A stretch of 64,000 nt of DNA. Origin: an uncultured Aquimarina sp. GTDB taxonomy: Bacteria; Bacteroidota; Bacteroidia; Flavobacteriales; Flavobacteriaceae. Both the position numbers and the translations under genes were made by a program. Numbering within the stretch: the first letter of the stretch is position 1; every line of letters begins with the position of its first letter. Below, one piece after another: positions 17,210 through 26,209 of the stretch. The DNA is taken from the NCBI GenBank assembly GCA_947498935.1, contig CANMMM010000018.1, forward strand, positions 45,937 to 109,936, given 5' to 3'. The notes beneath the pieces are model-generated. The model searched no databases. It worked only from the letters and a program-made list of their open reading frames with translations, and had not been told where the DNA came from.

Positions 17210-18679
17210 CTAAATCATTTTATTTCTATAATTCATAAGGCACTGTACTTTGTTCTCTTTGTAGAATTTGGTTTGTTGCCATGCTGGGATACTGTATTTA
17301 GTCATCACTCTAGTTGTTGGGTCTTCTTTTTTCTGTGGTGGGATGTCTAATAATGCTATAGCATCTTCGTATTTTTTATTGATATACCTAGGCGTTCCTT
17401 TATACAAATCGGTCATTGCAATTCTTAGTTTTTCTTTTTGAGTGCGTACAATAGCAATATCTATATCTCTACAAGTTATATCTTGTGTCAATTCATCTAA
17501 TTGCTCCTTGATCACTAATAGTGTTGATGCTGCATCGACATGCTTAACAACGATGTTAGCAAGATTGTATTTCTTAAAATAAAGATGCAACATAAACATA
17601 CAGGCTGCTACTATAAATAGTGTGATACTACTGATTGAATAGGAAGTATATCCCATGGCTACAATACTACCCAGTACTGCTCCGCCTATCATCGTTTGGG
17701 AACTGATAAAGAGGCGTATTTGTTTCTGTAATAAATGGCCACATTTTCGCTGTGTCGTATGTAATAAAAAAGAGCGTTCTGCTAATTGCTCTAATTGTGT
17801 AATAATAGATACTGATTCTGGAAATCGATACCCGAATATTTCTCTCCATTTTTGATGCGCTGCCCATGTTTTTCCTGAAGCCGCTAATGCAATGGCTGTT
17901 TCTGCTTTATAGTGAGCAATAATCGCATTGTAAATAAACTTATTAGAATTACGAATCTTAAGATCACCCCCTATGGAACACCATTCGGTGATGGTAGGAT
18001 TGATCGCCATAATGTATTCAAAAAATGCCAAACACATTTTATCAAAATCTGAATAAGATAGGAACTCCCCTTTTCTAGAGGCTAGAAAACGATATACCAA
18101 AATATCTATCAATGTATTTTTAATCGCTACATTACAGGTTTGTTTCCATGCTTTGACCATTCTACACAGTTTATGAAAAACGGCATTGAATGTTTCGTCT
18201 GCTAGCTTGATAGCATCTACTTCTAAGGCATAATTAATTTTTTTCCAATGATCTACTGTGTATATATACGTATTACCATCTTTTAGAAAAGAAGGAATTA
18301 TCTCGAATAACATGCCATCTGAAAACTTGACCAAAATGATTTTCTTTTTTGTATCGATGCGAGTTTTTGGGTAAATGGTCGTAATAGCCCTGCGCATGTC
18401 TTCTAAACAGCGTACCAATCCACTCTCATTGCATATTTTATAGGTTTCTTGTAGATGTGATGGCATTTCGAAAATCATACGAAATGCTTGTACATTATCA
18501 TTGGCGGTGCCTCTTCCATAACACCCCACAAAAACACCCCCGTAGTTAGTGGTTAGATCCCAAAAATCTTTGTTTAGCTTTTTGGTAATTGCATGATGTC
18601 GCAATGTAATGATGGATTGCTTTTTAGATGAAATCTTTAAAGTGTCACAAAATATATTAAAACTAGCAGATGTACTCAT
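17210..18679 (-). CDS. SMODS-type nucleotidyltransferase (inactive site) fused to SLATT membrane domain
   Basis: The N-terminal about 290 residues follow the SMODS/CD-NTase family that makes cyclic oligonucleotides in CBASS: FNxFCxxLKIS, KKLNKDFW, GCYGRGTA (52-59), MIFEMP (68-73), FEIIPSF, LCRMVKAWK and KWREIFG. The C-terminal part (about 295-450) has two adjacent membrane helices (329-346, 350-368) between long helices, as in SLATT domains (2TM effectors of the same systems). The family's S-D-x-D before M-x-F-E-L-P is replaced by Q64-A65-F66-R67, so both metal-binding aspartates are gone, and GS has become GC. Only E126 of the acidic set remains. Catalysis is therefore unlikely. The ATG at 18677-18679 is chosen over an upstream TTG because it gives the family-like start. 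No CBASS partner is adjacent. Confidence 0.85.
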   Translation of the reverse strand: MSTSASFNIFCDTLKISSKKQSIITLRHHAITKKLNKDFWDLTTNYGGVFVGCYGRGTANDNVQAFRMIFEMPSHLQETYKICNESGLVRCLEDMRRAITTIYPKTRIDTKKKIILVKFSDGMLFEIIPSFLKDGNTYIYTVDHWKKINYALEVDAIKLADETFNAVFHKLCRMVKAWKQTCNVAIKNTLIDILVYRFLASRKGEFLSYSDFDKMCLAFFEYIMAINPTITEWCSIGGDLKIRNSNKFIYNAIIAHYKAETAIALAASGKTWAAHQKWREIFGYRFPESVSIITQLEQLAERSFLLHTTQRKCGHLLQKQIRLFISSQTMIGGAVLGSIVAMGYTSYSISSITLFIVAACMFMLHLYFKKYNLANIVVKHVDAASTLLVIKEQLDELTQDITCRDIDIAIVRTQKEKLRIAMTDLYKGTPRYINKKYEDAIALLDIPPQKKEDPTTRVMTKYSIPAWQQTKFYKENKVQCLMNYRNKMI

Positions 18680-19187
18680 TGGGTCTCGGTTGTTAATTAG
18701 CAATGGGGCTGAAAAGGTGGTTGAAAATTCTTTGATGCCCCTGTAGTCATTACTACAAAACTGTTGTTTCAGGTTTATTTCCTCATCGGTTCGTTATTGG
18801 TATACAACACAATTAAACACTTCTTCAAAATCCTATTAAACAACTATATATTAACACCTTAGAACTTATAACTAATCAAATTTACAAACAAAAACAGAAA
18901 CCTATTTATGGAAATACCGTATATAAAATAGAGAAAATTCCCCAAAAAAGACTTTAAACCACTGCGAATCCTTTGTCTTACAGGAAGAAACGGATTACAT
19001 AACAAAATGGAAAAATCTTTTTTTTAACATTTACAGCAGTTATTTTGTGTTTTTCATCGTATAAAACTAGTACAAAACACAAGAAAAGAAAGCCTTTTCT
19101 TACCAACAGATGTCGTTTATACGACAGATACTTACTAAAAAACAGTAGTTAACAGCCAATTAAAAGGAATATTCACCATCAAAATGA
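18680..19187. other. Intergenic region, nothing recognised
   Basis: AT-rich sequence between the 5' end of the SMODS-SLATT gene and the 3' end of the lysR gene. I find no repeat copy, RNA gene or convincing promoter in it. Confidence 0.5.
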
Positions 19188-20078
19188 TTATCTCATTGTA
19201 AATTCTTCGCTAAAATTCGTGACAAAATCTCGAATGCATTTTTTTTGCAAATCTGCTGTTCTAGTCACTAGGTAATGACTCCGTTTTAAACCTTTTTTAC
19301 CTATTTGCTTATACACCAATTGATCAGTTAGTTGGAAAGCGTTTAGGGTCCATTTAGGGACACACATAATTCCCTGATTCGCTTGTACCATGGCCAATGC
19401 TACTTCTGTTAATGGAATGGCTGTGATTTTTGCAGGAGTTACCTGATGCGGGTGTAAAAAATGCTGATATACAGCGACTGTGTTTAATGGGTATGAATGA
19501 ATCAATAAGTGAAGTTTTTGGAAATCAGTAGCATCTATATATGCTGATGAAGCGTATGGATGCTCTTTATGCATCAATGCAAATACCTCATCATTAAAAG
19601 TTTCGATACTCGTTAATGATGGCTCAGTAGCTTTAGAAGATACGATAGCTATGTCTATTTCATTAGTAACTAGCTTGTCGATCGGTTGGTGTGTAGCTTC
19701 TAATACCAAATCTAACTGTATCTGAGGATATAGCAACTGCATTTTTTCTATAAAATGAGGCAATCCCTGATAAAAAGAATAGCATTCTGTACTGAGCTTG
19801 ATCGTACCTGCCGCCCCCTCTCGTAATCTAGCGATTGCTTGCATACCTTCTTCTAAATTGTCTAAGATTCTGCAGCTCAGCGCATAGAGTTCTTTGCCTT
19901 CTTCTGTCAATTGCCATTGATTTCTAGAACGATGAAATACTTTGTATCCTAATTGATTTTCGAGTTCTCTGAGCTGATGACTGAGGGCTGACTGTGTAAC
20001 GAATAAGGTAGCCGTAGCATTGGCAATACTACCCTTTTCGGCAATTGTTTTGATCAATCTAAAATATTTCATTTCCAT
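19188..20078 (-). CDS. LysR-family transcriptional regulator
   Basis: The winged-helix DNA-binding domain is clear: IAEKGSIANATATLFVTQSALSHQLRELE, with the SQSALSxQI-like recognition helix (about residues 1-60 from the chosen start). The effector-binding domain follows (about 90-295; GTIKLSTECYS begins its first strand). The frame is open up to 20156, but the extra 26 codons derive from a piece of repeat B (20094-20133), so I start at ATG 20076-20078 (MEMKYFRLIKT). It is divergent from the rhodanese gene, the classical arrangement for a LysR regulator controlling its neighbour and itself. The inducer is unknown. Confidence 0.93.
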   Translation of the reverse strand: MEMKYFRLIKTIAEKGSIANATATLFVTQSALSHQLRELENQLGYKVFHRSRNQWQLTEEGKELYALSCRILDNLEEGMQAIARLREGAAGTIKLSTECYSFYQGLPHFIEKMQLLYPQIQLDLVLEATHQPIDKLVTNEIDIAIVSSKATEPSLTSIETFNDEVFALMHKEHPYASSAYIDATDFQKLHLLIHSYPLNTVAVYQHFLHPHQVTPAKITAIPLTEVALAMVQANQGIMCVPKWTLNAFQLTDQLVYKQIGKKGLKRSHYLVTRTADLQKKCIRDFVTNFSEEFTMR

Positions 20079-20093
20079 ACCGTAAAAATACAT

Positions 20094-20133
20094 GAAGTGG
20101 TGTAGACTTTTTTGATTTCGGCGAAAAACAAAG
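20094..20133 (-). repeat. Truncated copy of repeat B (one end only)
   Basis: GAAGTGGTGTAGACTTTTTT followed by GATTTCGGCGAAAAAC is the reverse complement of the right end of family B. The remainder of the element is missing. It lies just upstream of the lysR start and extends that reading frame artificially. Confidence 0.75.
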
Positions 20134-20212
20134 AACTTATGATTACATACTTGCATGTGGCTATCCTACAAGAAGTAAAAAACGCTCCTTAAATTCCCTG
20201 ATTTTTTTTCAT

Positions 20213-20274
20213 ATGGCATTGCAAAATATTCATTTACACCATATAGGTGCCATAAATATCCCTTTCTATATTTA
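20213..20274. promoter_or_regulatory. Divergent lysR/rhodanese control region
   Basis: On the plus strand TATATTTA (20267-20274) fits a -7 element for the rhodanese gene. Upstream lie a dyad CACC-ATATA-GGTG (20237-20249) and an ATGGCA/TGCCAT pair (20213-20218 and 20248-20253). Such dyads are what LysR proteins bind, so this is a candidate operator. This is inferred from position and symmetry only. Confidence 0.4.
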
Positions 20275-20297
20275 CTACTCATTTAAAACACAATAGT

Positions 20298-20690
20298 ATG
20301 CAACAACAAATTGATTTTTACTTACAGAAATTAGCCTACGAAATAGATGCTGCCGACCTTTTTACTGCTTTAACTACTACTGATCAGTATGTGGTTATCG
20401 ATACCCGAAAAGCTAGTGCCTATAAAGCAGAGCATATTCCTAATGCGATCCACGTACCACATGCTACTATGAATCAAATGACTACCCAAGAGTTAGATCC
20501 CTCTAAGACATATGTAGTATATTGCGATGGTATCGGCTGTAATGGATCTACCAAAGGAGCTTTACTGATGACGAAGCTAGGATTTACCGTACGTGAACTT
20601 ATCGGAGGACTCCAATGGTGGAAACAAGATGGATATGCAACTGCTGGAGATACTGCTGCTACTGGCACTCCCCTAGATTGTAATTGCTAA
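20298..20690 (+). CDS. Single-domain rhodanese-like protein
   Basis: A 130-aa cytoplasmic protein with one rhodanese domain: VIDTRKASAYKAEHIPNAIHVPH (the usual D-R/V-R...GHIPGA region) and the active loop YCDGIGCNGSTKGA, with the sulfur-carrying Cys expected in that loop. It then ends ELIGGLQWWKQDGY. Rhodaneses move sulfane sulfur between a persulfidated cysteine and acceptors. The divergent LysR gene suggests regulated expression, perhaps in sulfur or redox stress; this is inference. A C-terminal CNC motif is a small oddity. Confidence 0.9.
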   Translation: MQQQIDFYLQKLAYEIDAADLFTALTTTDQYVVIDTRKASAYKAEHIPNAIHVPHATMNQMTTQELDPSKTYVVYCDGIGCNGSTKGALLMTKLGFTVRELIGGLQWWKQDGYATAGDTAATGTPLDCNC

Positions 20691-20750
20691 ATATGTAATT
20701 GACACAAAAAATATGTTACTTTACACCTTATTAGTCACAACACCTATGCA

Positions 20751-21206
20751 ATGGAATATGTATACATAGCTACCACAGATTCTTATTATCCAAAAGCTGT
20801 AACACTTAGAATTACTGCTTTTTTTAAAGGCATGAAGGATGCACTAGCTCTGATCAATGATGCTGACGAAGCTATAGGAATCCATCTAGTTACTATAGAT
20901 AATCAGCATGTTATTGGTACAGGTAGACTAAATATCAAAGAAAAAACAGCAATCATATCGCAAATGGCTATAGATCCTATGCATAGAAATCAAGGCATTG
21001 GACATACGATTCTGAGCATGCTGATGGAACAAGCCATGGCTGCTGATGTGACTACTATTGAGTTATCCGCTAGAAAAACCGCCATCTCTTTTTATGAGAA
21101 AAAAGGGTTCATTCCCACAGGTACTATCTATCGATCTGCTAAAACGGGTATTTTACATCAAAAAATGACCTATAAGGTAGTAGCCACAAATAGCATTGTT
21201 GTATAA
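20751..21206 (+). CDS. GNAT-family N-acetyltransferase
   Basis: A 151-aa protein with the acetyl-CoA-binding motif A of the GNAT fold: MAIDPMHRNQGIGHTILSML (R-x-Q-G-x-G). Motif B is seen as TIELSARKTAISFYEKKGF. An N-terminal strand-helix unit precedes these. The substrate is unknown. It starts 60 bp after the rhodanese gene on the same strand and is followed 17 bp later by the membrane protein gene, so the three may be transcribed together. Confidence 0.92.
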   Translation: MEYVYIATTDSYYPKAVTLRITAFFKGMKDALALINDADEAIGIHLVTIDNQHVIGTGRLNIKEKTAIISQMAIDPMHRNQGIGHTILSMLMEQAMAADVTTIELSARKTAISFYEKKGFIPTGTIYRSAKTGILHQKMTYKVVATNSIVV

Positions 21207-21223
21207 GCCACCAATAGTACCAT

Positions 21224-21694
21224 ATGTTTCATACAATAGCTACTTTTCTGCGATATATGATCACTAAGACCAGTAGAATTTACTGGTCTTGTATCCCTAT
21301 AATTCTTATACCCAGCTTACGACATCCAGATGCTAGTTTAGACATCAATATACACGATACCTATATTGTGGTGCTATACTTACATCTTGCCATACTAGCA
21401 AGTATATACTTTGTATTCATAGGAGGTATATATTGGCTACTAGAGAAATTCAATCGAAAGAAAATTACGTGGCTGACCATAACCCACCTTATCACTACGC
21501 TTGTTGGGATCCAGCTAATGACTTGGGTTCCTTTTATACCTTATACGCTACACCAAACACAGCGTTCGTTTATATATCTAGACAGTATAGCTACCTATAC
21601 GCTGCTCATATATATGCCTTTTCTTATTTTCGGTATAGGACAACTCCTATTTTGCATTCAGTGTAGCATCGGTATTCTTTATAAAAATACTTAG
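21224..21694 (+). CDS. Four-helix membrane protein with a COX1-like motif
   Basis: A 156-aa membrane protein with about four hydrophobic helices (residues 20-32, 48-70, 82-105 and 122-150). DINIHDTYIVVLYLHL (about 40-55) resembles the V-H-D-T-Y-F-V-V-A-H-F-H stretch of haem-copper oxidase subunit I. The protein is far too short to be an oxidase subunit, and its second His pair is incomplete, so no catalytic role is proposed. A perfect 10-bp inverted repeat, AAGACCAGTA-GAATT-TACTGGTCTT, lies in the first codons (21266-21290). The gene converges with ackA, with 2 bp between them. Confidence 0.75.
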   Translation: MFHTIATFLRYMITKTSRIYWSCIPIILIPSLRHPDASLDINIHDTYIVVLYLHLAILASIYFVFIGGIYWLLEKFNRKKITWLTITHLITTLVGIQLMTWVPFIPYTLHQTQRSFIYLDSIATYTLLIYMPFLIFGIGQLLFCIQCSIGILYKNT

Positions 21695-21696
21695 GA

Positions 21697-22884
21697 TTAC
21701 TCTACCAATGCATAGGATTGTTTAGCAATTTCTAATTCTTCATTAGTAGGAATCACTAGGGTTTTTACACGTGCGGAGGCAGCACTAATATCTCTATTTT
21801 CTTTGGATCGCACCTCATTTTTAGTAGTATCAATAGCGATTCCTAAGTAATCGAGATCTGCACATACTAGCGCTCTCATGTACGAAGAATTCTCGCCGAT
21901 CCCAGCAGTAAAGATAATCGCATCTAATCCATTCATACTCGCTGCATAAGCACCTATGAATTTTTTAATACGATATGCATTCATGGCCAATGCCAATTGG
22001 CAATCTTCATTCCCAGCATGTGCCGCAGCTTCTATATCTCTAAGATCGCTATAGCCTGTGAGACCTAGCATCCCACTTTCTTTTTGTAATAATGTATTTA
22101 CTTTCTCTAGCGAATAGCCTAACGCATTGACCATATGAAAAATAACCGCAGGATCAATATCCCCACAGCGTGTTCCCATGATCAATCCATTCATCGGTGC
22201 AAATCCTAGCGTATGATCTATACTCTTTCCATCCTGAATCGCAGTCATACTACAGCCATTTCCTAGATGTATGGTAATCAATTTTCTACTCGCAGCTCCT
22301 AATAACTTAATGGCCTGCTCAGATACATATTTATGGCTCGTACCATGAAAACCATAGACTCTAATCCCATGTGTATCCAAAAAGTCATTCGCTATGGCAT
22401 ACTTATGTGCCTTGGTCGGAATGGTTTGGTGAAATGCTGTATCGAATACAGCTACTTGTGTCGCATCTGAAAAAATAGATTCAGCTACCAATACTCCTTC
22501 TAAATTCGCTGGATTATGCAATGGTGCTAATGCAAACAGGTTTTTGATCTGTTTTTTGACCGCATCAGTAATGACTACAGTATCGGCAAAATCACTACCG
22601 CCATGCACTACCCTATGGCCTACTATCTTAATATCAGATGGAGAAGAAATCACTCCTTTTTCTGGATCTAATAGATGATCAGCTATCAATTGTAGTCCTT
22701 CTTGGTGGGTAGCAATCTCAGTGACTACTTCTATATCATGCTTAGCAGTTGTATAACTGATCTTTGCATTTTCTAAACCGATACGCTCTACCAATCCCGA
22801 ACAGATCACTGTAGCAGCAGGCATATCGAATAATTGAAACTTAATAGAAGAACTTCCTGAATTGACAACTAAAACTTGTACCAT
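21697..22884 (-). CDS. ackA: Acetate kinase
   Basis: AckA interconverts acetyl phosphate plus ADP and acetate plus ATP in the cytoplasm. The signatures are all present: VLVVNSGSSSIKFQLFD at the N-terminus, GHRVVHGG, FDTAFHQTIP, YGFHGTSHKYVS and HLGNGCSMTAI, then GLDAIIFTAGIGENS near the C-terminus. With the ATG at 22882-22884 it is 395 aa, the usual length. The frame is open 28 codons further upstream, into the end of pta, but those codons have no family counterpart. It lies 34 bp after pta and is certainly in one operon with it. Confidence 0.97.
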   Translation of the reverse strand: MVQVLVVNSGSSSIKFQLFDMPAATVICSGLVERIGLENAKISYTTAKHDIEVVTEIATHQEGLQLIADHLLDPEKGVISSPSDIKIVGHRVVHGGSDFADTVVITDAVKKQIKNLFALAPLHNPANLEGVLVAESIFSDATQVAVFDTAFHQTIPTKAHKYAIANDFLDTHGIRVYGFHGTSHKYVSEQAIKLLGAASRKLITIHLGNGCSMTAIQDGKSIDHTLGFAPMNGLIMGTRCGDIDPAVIFHMVNALGYSLEKVNTLLQKESGMLGLTGYSDLRDIEAAAHAGNEDCQLALAMNAYRIKKFIGAYAASMNGLDAIIFTAGIGENSSYMRALVCADLDYLGIAIDTTKNEVRSKENRDISAASARVKTLVIPTNEELEIAKQSYALVE

Positions 22885-22918
22885 ATCTCTCTTTACTATG
22901 CTGAATTCTTTATATAAT

Positions 22919-25012
22919 TTATAATCCTTGTGCCTGTATCGCCGTAATAATAACTGTATTGTATACATCCTCTACCGTACATCCTCTACTGAGATCATTA
23001 ACGGGTTTATTGAGTCCCTGTAACATCGGACCAATCGCTAAAGCTCCTGTTTCTCGCTGTACAGCTTTATACGTATTATTTCCTGTATTTAGATCAGGAA
23101 AGATCAATACACTGGCCTGACCTGCTACCTGAGAATCGGGCAACTTACTTCTACCTACACGTATATCTACGGCCGCATCGTATTGGATAGGCCCTTCTAT
23201 TTTCAGTTCGGGATTCCGTTCTTTTACAATCTCTGTGGCAGAACGCACCGTTTCTACATCCTCTCCTTTGCCCGATGTACCCGAAGAATACGATAGCATC
23301 GCTACTTTGGGTTCGATCCCAAATGCCGCAGCAGACTCTGCAGAAGAAATGGCTATTTCTGCCAATTGCTCTGCATTAGGATTAGGGTTAATCGCACAAT
23401 CTCCGAATACAGAGACACGATCCTCTAAACACATAAAGAATACAGAAGATACCACCTTTACCCCTGGTTTGGTTTTAATAAACTGCAAAGCAGGTCGGAT
23501 GGTGTGCTGGGTCGTATGTACTGCACCAGATACCATACCATCAGCATGCCCTTTATAAATCATCATGGTTCCGAAATACGATACATCTGCCATCATATCT
23601 CTAGCCATATCCATATTTACATTCTTATGCTTTCTCAGTTCATAAAATGTCTGTACATACTCCTCATAATGTGGGGAAGCTACAGGCTCTACAATCGAGA
23701 TTTTAGAAAAATCAATCGGAATATGCAGTTTCGTAGCCTTGGTCTTTATTTTCTTCTCATCTCCTATGAGTGTGATACGCACTACATCGGCAGCTAGTAA
23801 TCTATAGGTCGCACGCAAAATACGCTCATCAGACCCTTCTGGTAATACGATGTGCTTTTTATGCTGTAAAGCTCTTTTTAGTAGATTATATTGAAACATA
23901 CTAGGTGTCAAGCTATCTGACTGGAAGGTAATCAATGGATCTACCAATTTATCTTCTTGTACAGCTTGTTCAAAAATACTGATCGATGTTTCAATCTTTT
24001 GTTGGTTATCGGCATAAATCTTAGACTTAATAGCGCCTACCTTATTCGTTACCGAAAATGTACCTTGTGGCACTGAGATAATGGGTACAGATAGGGAAAC
24101 CCCCTCTATCAGTTTTAGAATCGGTGCTTCTGGAATGATGCCTCCTGTAAGGATAATACCCGAAATCTTGGGATAATTATCCGACATATTGGCCTGTAAT
24201 ACTCCTAATATAATATCCGCTCGATCCCCTGGTGTAATCACCAGACTATTGTCTTTTAGATGCGTGAGATAATTACGTAATTGCATCGCTCCTACCCCGA
24301 AACTACCTGCTTGATTATTCAGGTATTCTTTTCCAAATAATACCTTGCCATCCAACTCCTTTACGATTTCTTTAATCGTAGGGTTGATCAACTCATTAAT
24401 CTTAGGAATCACAATCTGCTGTACTGTATCACTAAAATTCGCTGTTAATGCCGTTTTTATTGCTGTTGCAGATTCCTTTGGTACTTTATTCGCTACTACA
24501 GCCAGTACATCTACATCCTTGCTATTAAAAGTATCGTATCCTAATTTCAGATTTCCAGTAATTTCTTTTGCGGTCTTGTCAATACCATTGGCTACTATGA
24601 TCGAAGGAATTCCTAAGTTTTTAGCGATGATTACATTAATATCAAATTCTATAATACTACCCTCATCCGAAAAATCAGTTCCTTCTACTAAGATAAAGTC
24701 GAATTTTTCTTCTAGATTTTTATACTTCTGTATGATACCATCAATGATCATGCTCGATCGTCCCTGATTGTAGTATTGAAGCACCTCATTCCTGGTATAT
24801 GCATAGGCTTTCTTTACATTAATATCCAGTTCGAAATGAGATATCACTGTATTGATATGATTATCGATCTCACCTTCTTTCGGATCATCGATGATCGGTC
24901 TAAAATAGCCTACTTTAGCTACCTTACCCAGCAGCATACGCATTAATCCCAAAACAACAATTGATTTACCACTATTGGGCTCTATCGTGGCGATATAAAC
25001 AGCTTTACTCAT
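22919..25012 (-). CDS. pta: Phosphate acetyltransferase (long form)
   Basis: Pta converts acetyl-CoA and phosphate to acetyl phosphate and CoA. With AckA it forms the overflow/acetate pathway and gives ATP by substrate-level phosphorylation. The 697-aa protein is the long form: a BioD-like P-loop domain (residues 1-210, IEPNSGKSIVVLGL), a DRTGG domain (about 215-330, PGDRADIILGVL) and the catalytic PTA_PTB domain (about 370-695, LPEGSDERILRATYRL, GMVSGAVHTT, SYSSGTSGKGEDV). Gene order pta-ackA is conserved across bacteria. Confidence 0.97.
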   Translation of the reverse strand: MSKAVYIATIEPNSGKSIVVLGLMRMLLGKVAKVGYFRPIIDDPKEGEIDNHINTVISHFELDINVKKAYAYTRNEVLQYYNQGRSSMIIDGIIQKYKNLEEKFDFILVEGTDFSDEGSIIEFDINVIIAKNLGIPSIIVANGIDKTAKEITGNLKLGYDTFNSKDVDVLAVVANKVPKESATAIKTALTANFSDTVQQIVIPKINELINPTIKEIVKELDGKVLFGKEYLNNQAGSFGVGAMQLRNYLTHLKDNSLVITPGDRADIILGVLQANMSDNYPKISGIILTGGIIPEAPILKLIEGVSLSVPIISVPQGTFSVTNKVGAIKSKIYADNQQKIETSISIFEQAVQEDKLVDPLITFQSDSLTPSMFQYNLLKRALQHKKHIVLPEGSDERILRATYRLLAADVVRITLIGDEKKIKTKATKLHIPIDFSKISIVEPVASPHYEEYVQTFYELRKHKNVNMDMARDMMADVSYFGTMMIYKGHADGMVSGAVHTTQHTIRPALQFIKTKPGVKVVSSVFFMCLEDRVSVFGDCAINPNPNAEQLAEIAISSAESAAAFGIEPKVAMLSYSSGTSGKGEDVETVRSATEIVKERNPELKIEGPIQYDAAVDIRVGRSKLPDSQVAGQASVLIFPDLNTGNNTYKAVQRETGALAIGPMLQGLNKPVNDLSRGCTVEDVYNTVIITAIQAQGL

Positions 25013-25031
25013 AGATGTAAATTTGGAGCTA

Positions 25032-25039
25032 CAAAGATA
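25032..25039 (-). promoter_or_regulatory. -7 element of the pta-ackA promoter
   Basis: The minus strand reads TATCTTTG, a perfect TAnnTTTG match, 20 bp before the pta start codon. No clear TTG is present at the -33 position, so the assignment rests on the -7 element alone. Confidence 0.5.
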
Positions 25040-25101
25040 CGCTAATAAGCCATATGCTATGCATGCATTTAACTTTCTTATGATGTGCTATACTATTTGT
25101 A

Positions 25102-25187
25102 GGGCGTTACCCAAGGGTCGGGCTATCCGTTATATCTTTTTTGTTTTGTAAGAAAACAAAAAAGGATGCCACTACTATCCCTAACGC
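25102..25187 (-). repeat. Dispersed repeat family A, copy A4
   Basis: An 86-bp copy in reverse orientation, starting GGGCGTTACCC and ending CTATCCCTAACGC. Its hairpin arms are TTTTTTGTTTT and AAAACAAAAAA, different from A2 but still paired. It lies about 90 bp upstream of pta. Confidence 0.9.
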
Positions 25188-25296
25188 ATACCATATACAC
25201 ATCACGTTTTTAAACGATCAAATTGTAAAATAGTATATATACTAACAGAAAAAAATATAAAGAAGATACAATAAAACGAAGAAACATTAGTTTAAA

Positions 25297-25620
25297 AAAA
25301 TGAGACCGATATGATAATAACGCTATATTTAGTACTTAAATTGAAAAACAGTCAACTACAAACATTTTTCAAATAACTCTTATAATTCAGACATTTATAA
25401 GTAACACATACTCTAACAAACAAATAAAGCATTATTTACGAATCAGCCTCATTTACATAACTCTAACTTTATTGAGACTTAATACTGGTGCTAATATAAG
25501 ATGGTTTCTTCATATCCATATCGCTAATTGTATAAACACCCTACTAGAGTGTACTAAATACCGTACTAATTGTATGAAGAAAAATAGTACGATGTATAAA
25601 ATGTAATATTTAGATAGGTA
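25297..25620 (+). repeat. Direct repeat E, copy E1
   Basis: About 320 bp nearly identical to 25828-26150. The block from AAATTGAAAAACAGTCAACT through ACGAATCAGCCTCAT is almost unchanged. The second half, including AATACTGGTGCTAATATAAG and ACCCTACTAGAGTGTA, has a few substitutions. No coding potential is seen. Confidence 0.85.
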
Positions 25621-25827
25621 TGTAGTAACATAATGGGTAAAAAAGCTGTTAAATCCATTTGATGTATCCTTTGTATGATTACACAGATATATGAGTCTTA
25701 TCTGGGCCTTTTACATATACAACATACAATAGAATTTTTACCTCATAATGGTATCTGTAGGAAGTATACTATGCTAACTATGGAATTAATAATATGGAAA
25801 GTAAAAGAAGAAGAAAATAACAATAAA

Positions 25828-26150
25828 AAAAATGAGACTGATCTAGTAATAATGCTCTACTTAGTATTCAAATTGAAAAACAGTCAACTACAAACATTTT
25901 TCAAATAACTCTTATAATTCAGACATTTATAAGTAACACATACTCTAACAAACAAATAAAGCATTATTTACGAATCAGCCTCATCTTACATAACTCTAAC
26001 TTTTCTGAGACTTAATACTGGTGCTAATATAAGACGGTTTTTAAGAGCTACATCGCTAATTGTACAAACACCCTACTAGAGTGTATTAACTACCCTACTA
26101 ACTGTACAAAAAAAATAGCACATGTATAAAATGTACTATTTAAGTATAGA
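25828..26150 (+). repeat. Direct repeat E, copy E2
   Basis: Second copy of the 320-bp repeat, offset 531 bp from E1 and in the same orientation. Both copies are followed within about 50 bp by GGTAAAAAAGCTGTTA, so the duplicated unit extends slightly past the repeat core. Confidence 0.85.
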
Positions 26151-26209
26151 AATGGTTTAAACTTTTTTCAATTTGGTAAAAAAGCTGTTACAAAAAAAGT
26201 AATCCCCAA

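Larger units (their letters stand above)
25013..26209. other. 1.2-kb gene-free region with repeats A4 and E1/E2
   Basis: Besides the pta promoter, the region holds repeat A4, two copies of a 320-bp direct repeat (E1, E2) and, at 26150-26175, a fragment resembling the left end of repeat B (ATGGTTTAAACTTTTTTCAA). A 77-codon frame at 25675-25908 extends into E2 and is not believed to be a gene. Confidence 0.6.

Noticed and set aside
17210..18703. Start of the SMODS-SLATT gene at the TTG 18701-18703
   Set aside because: The ATG eight codons later gives the N-terminus typical of the family, and the upstream codons have no counterpart.
22885..22968. Extended acetate kinase N-terminus overlapping pta
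   Set aside because: The AckA family begins at VLVVNSGSSS. The extra 28 codons are antisense-free overlap with the end of pta and have no family match.
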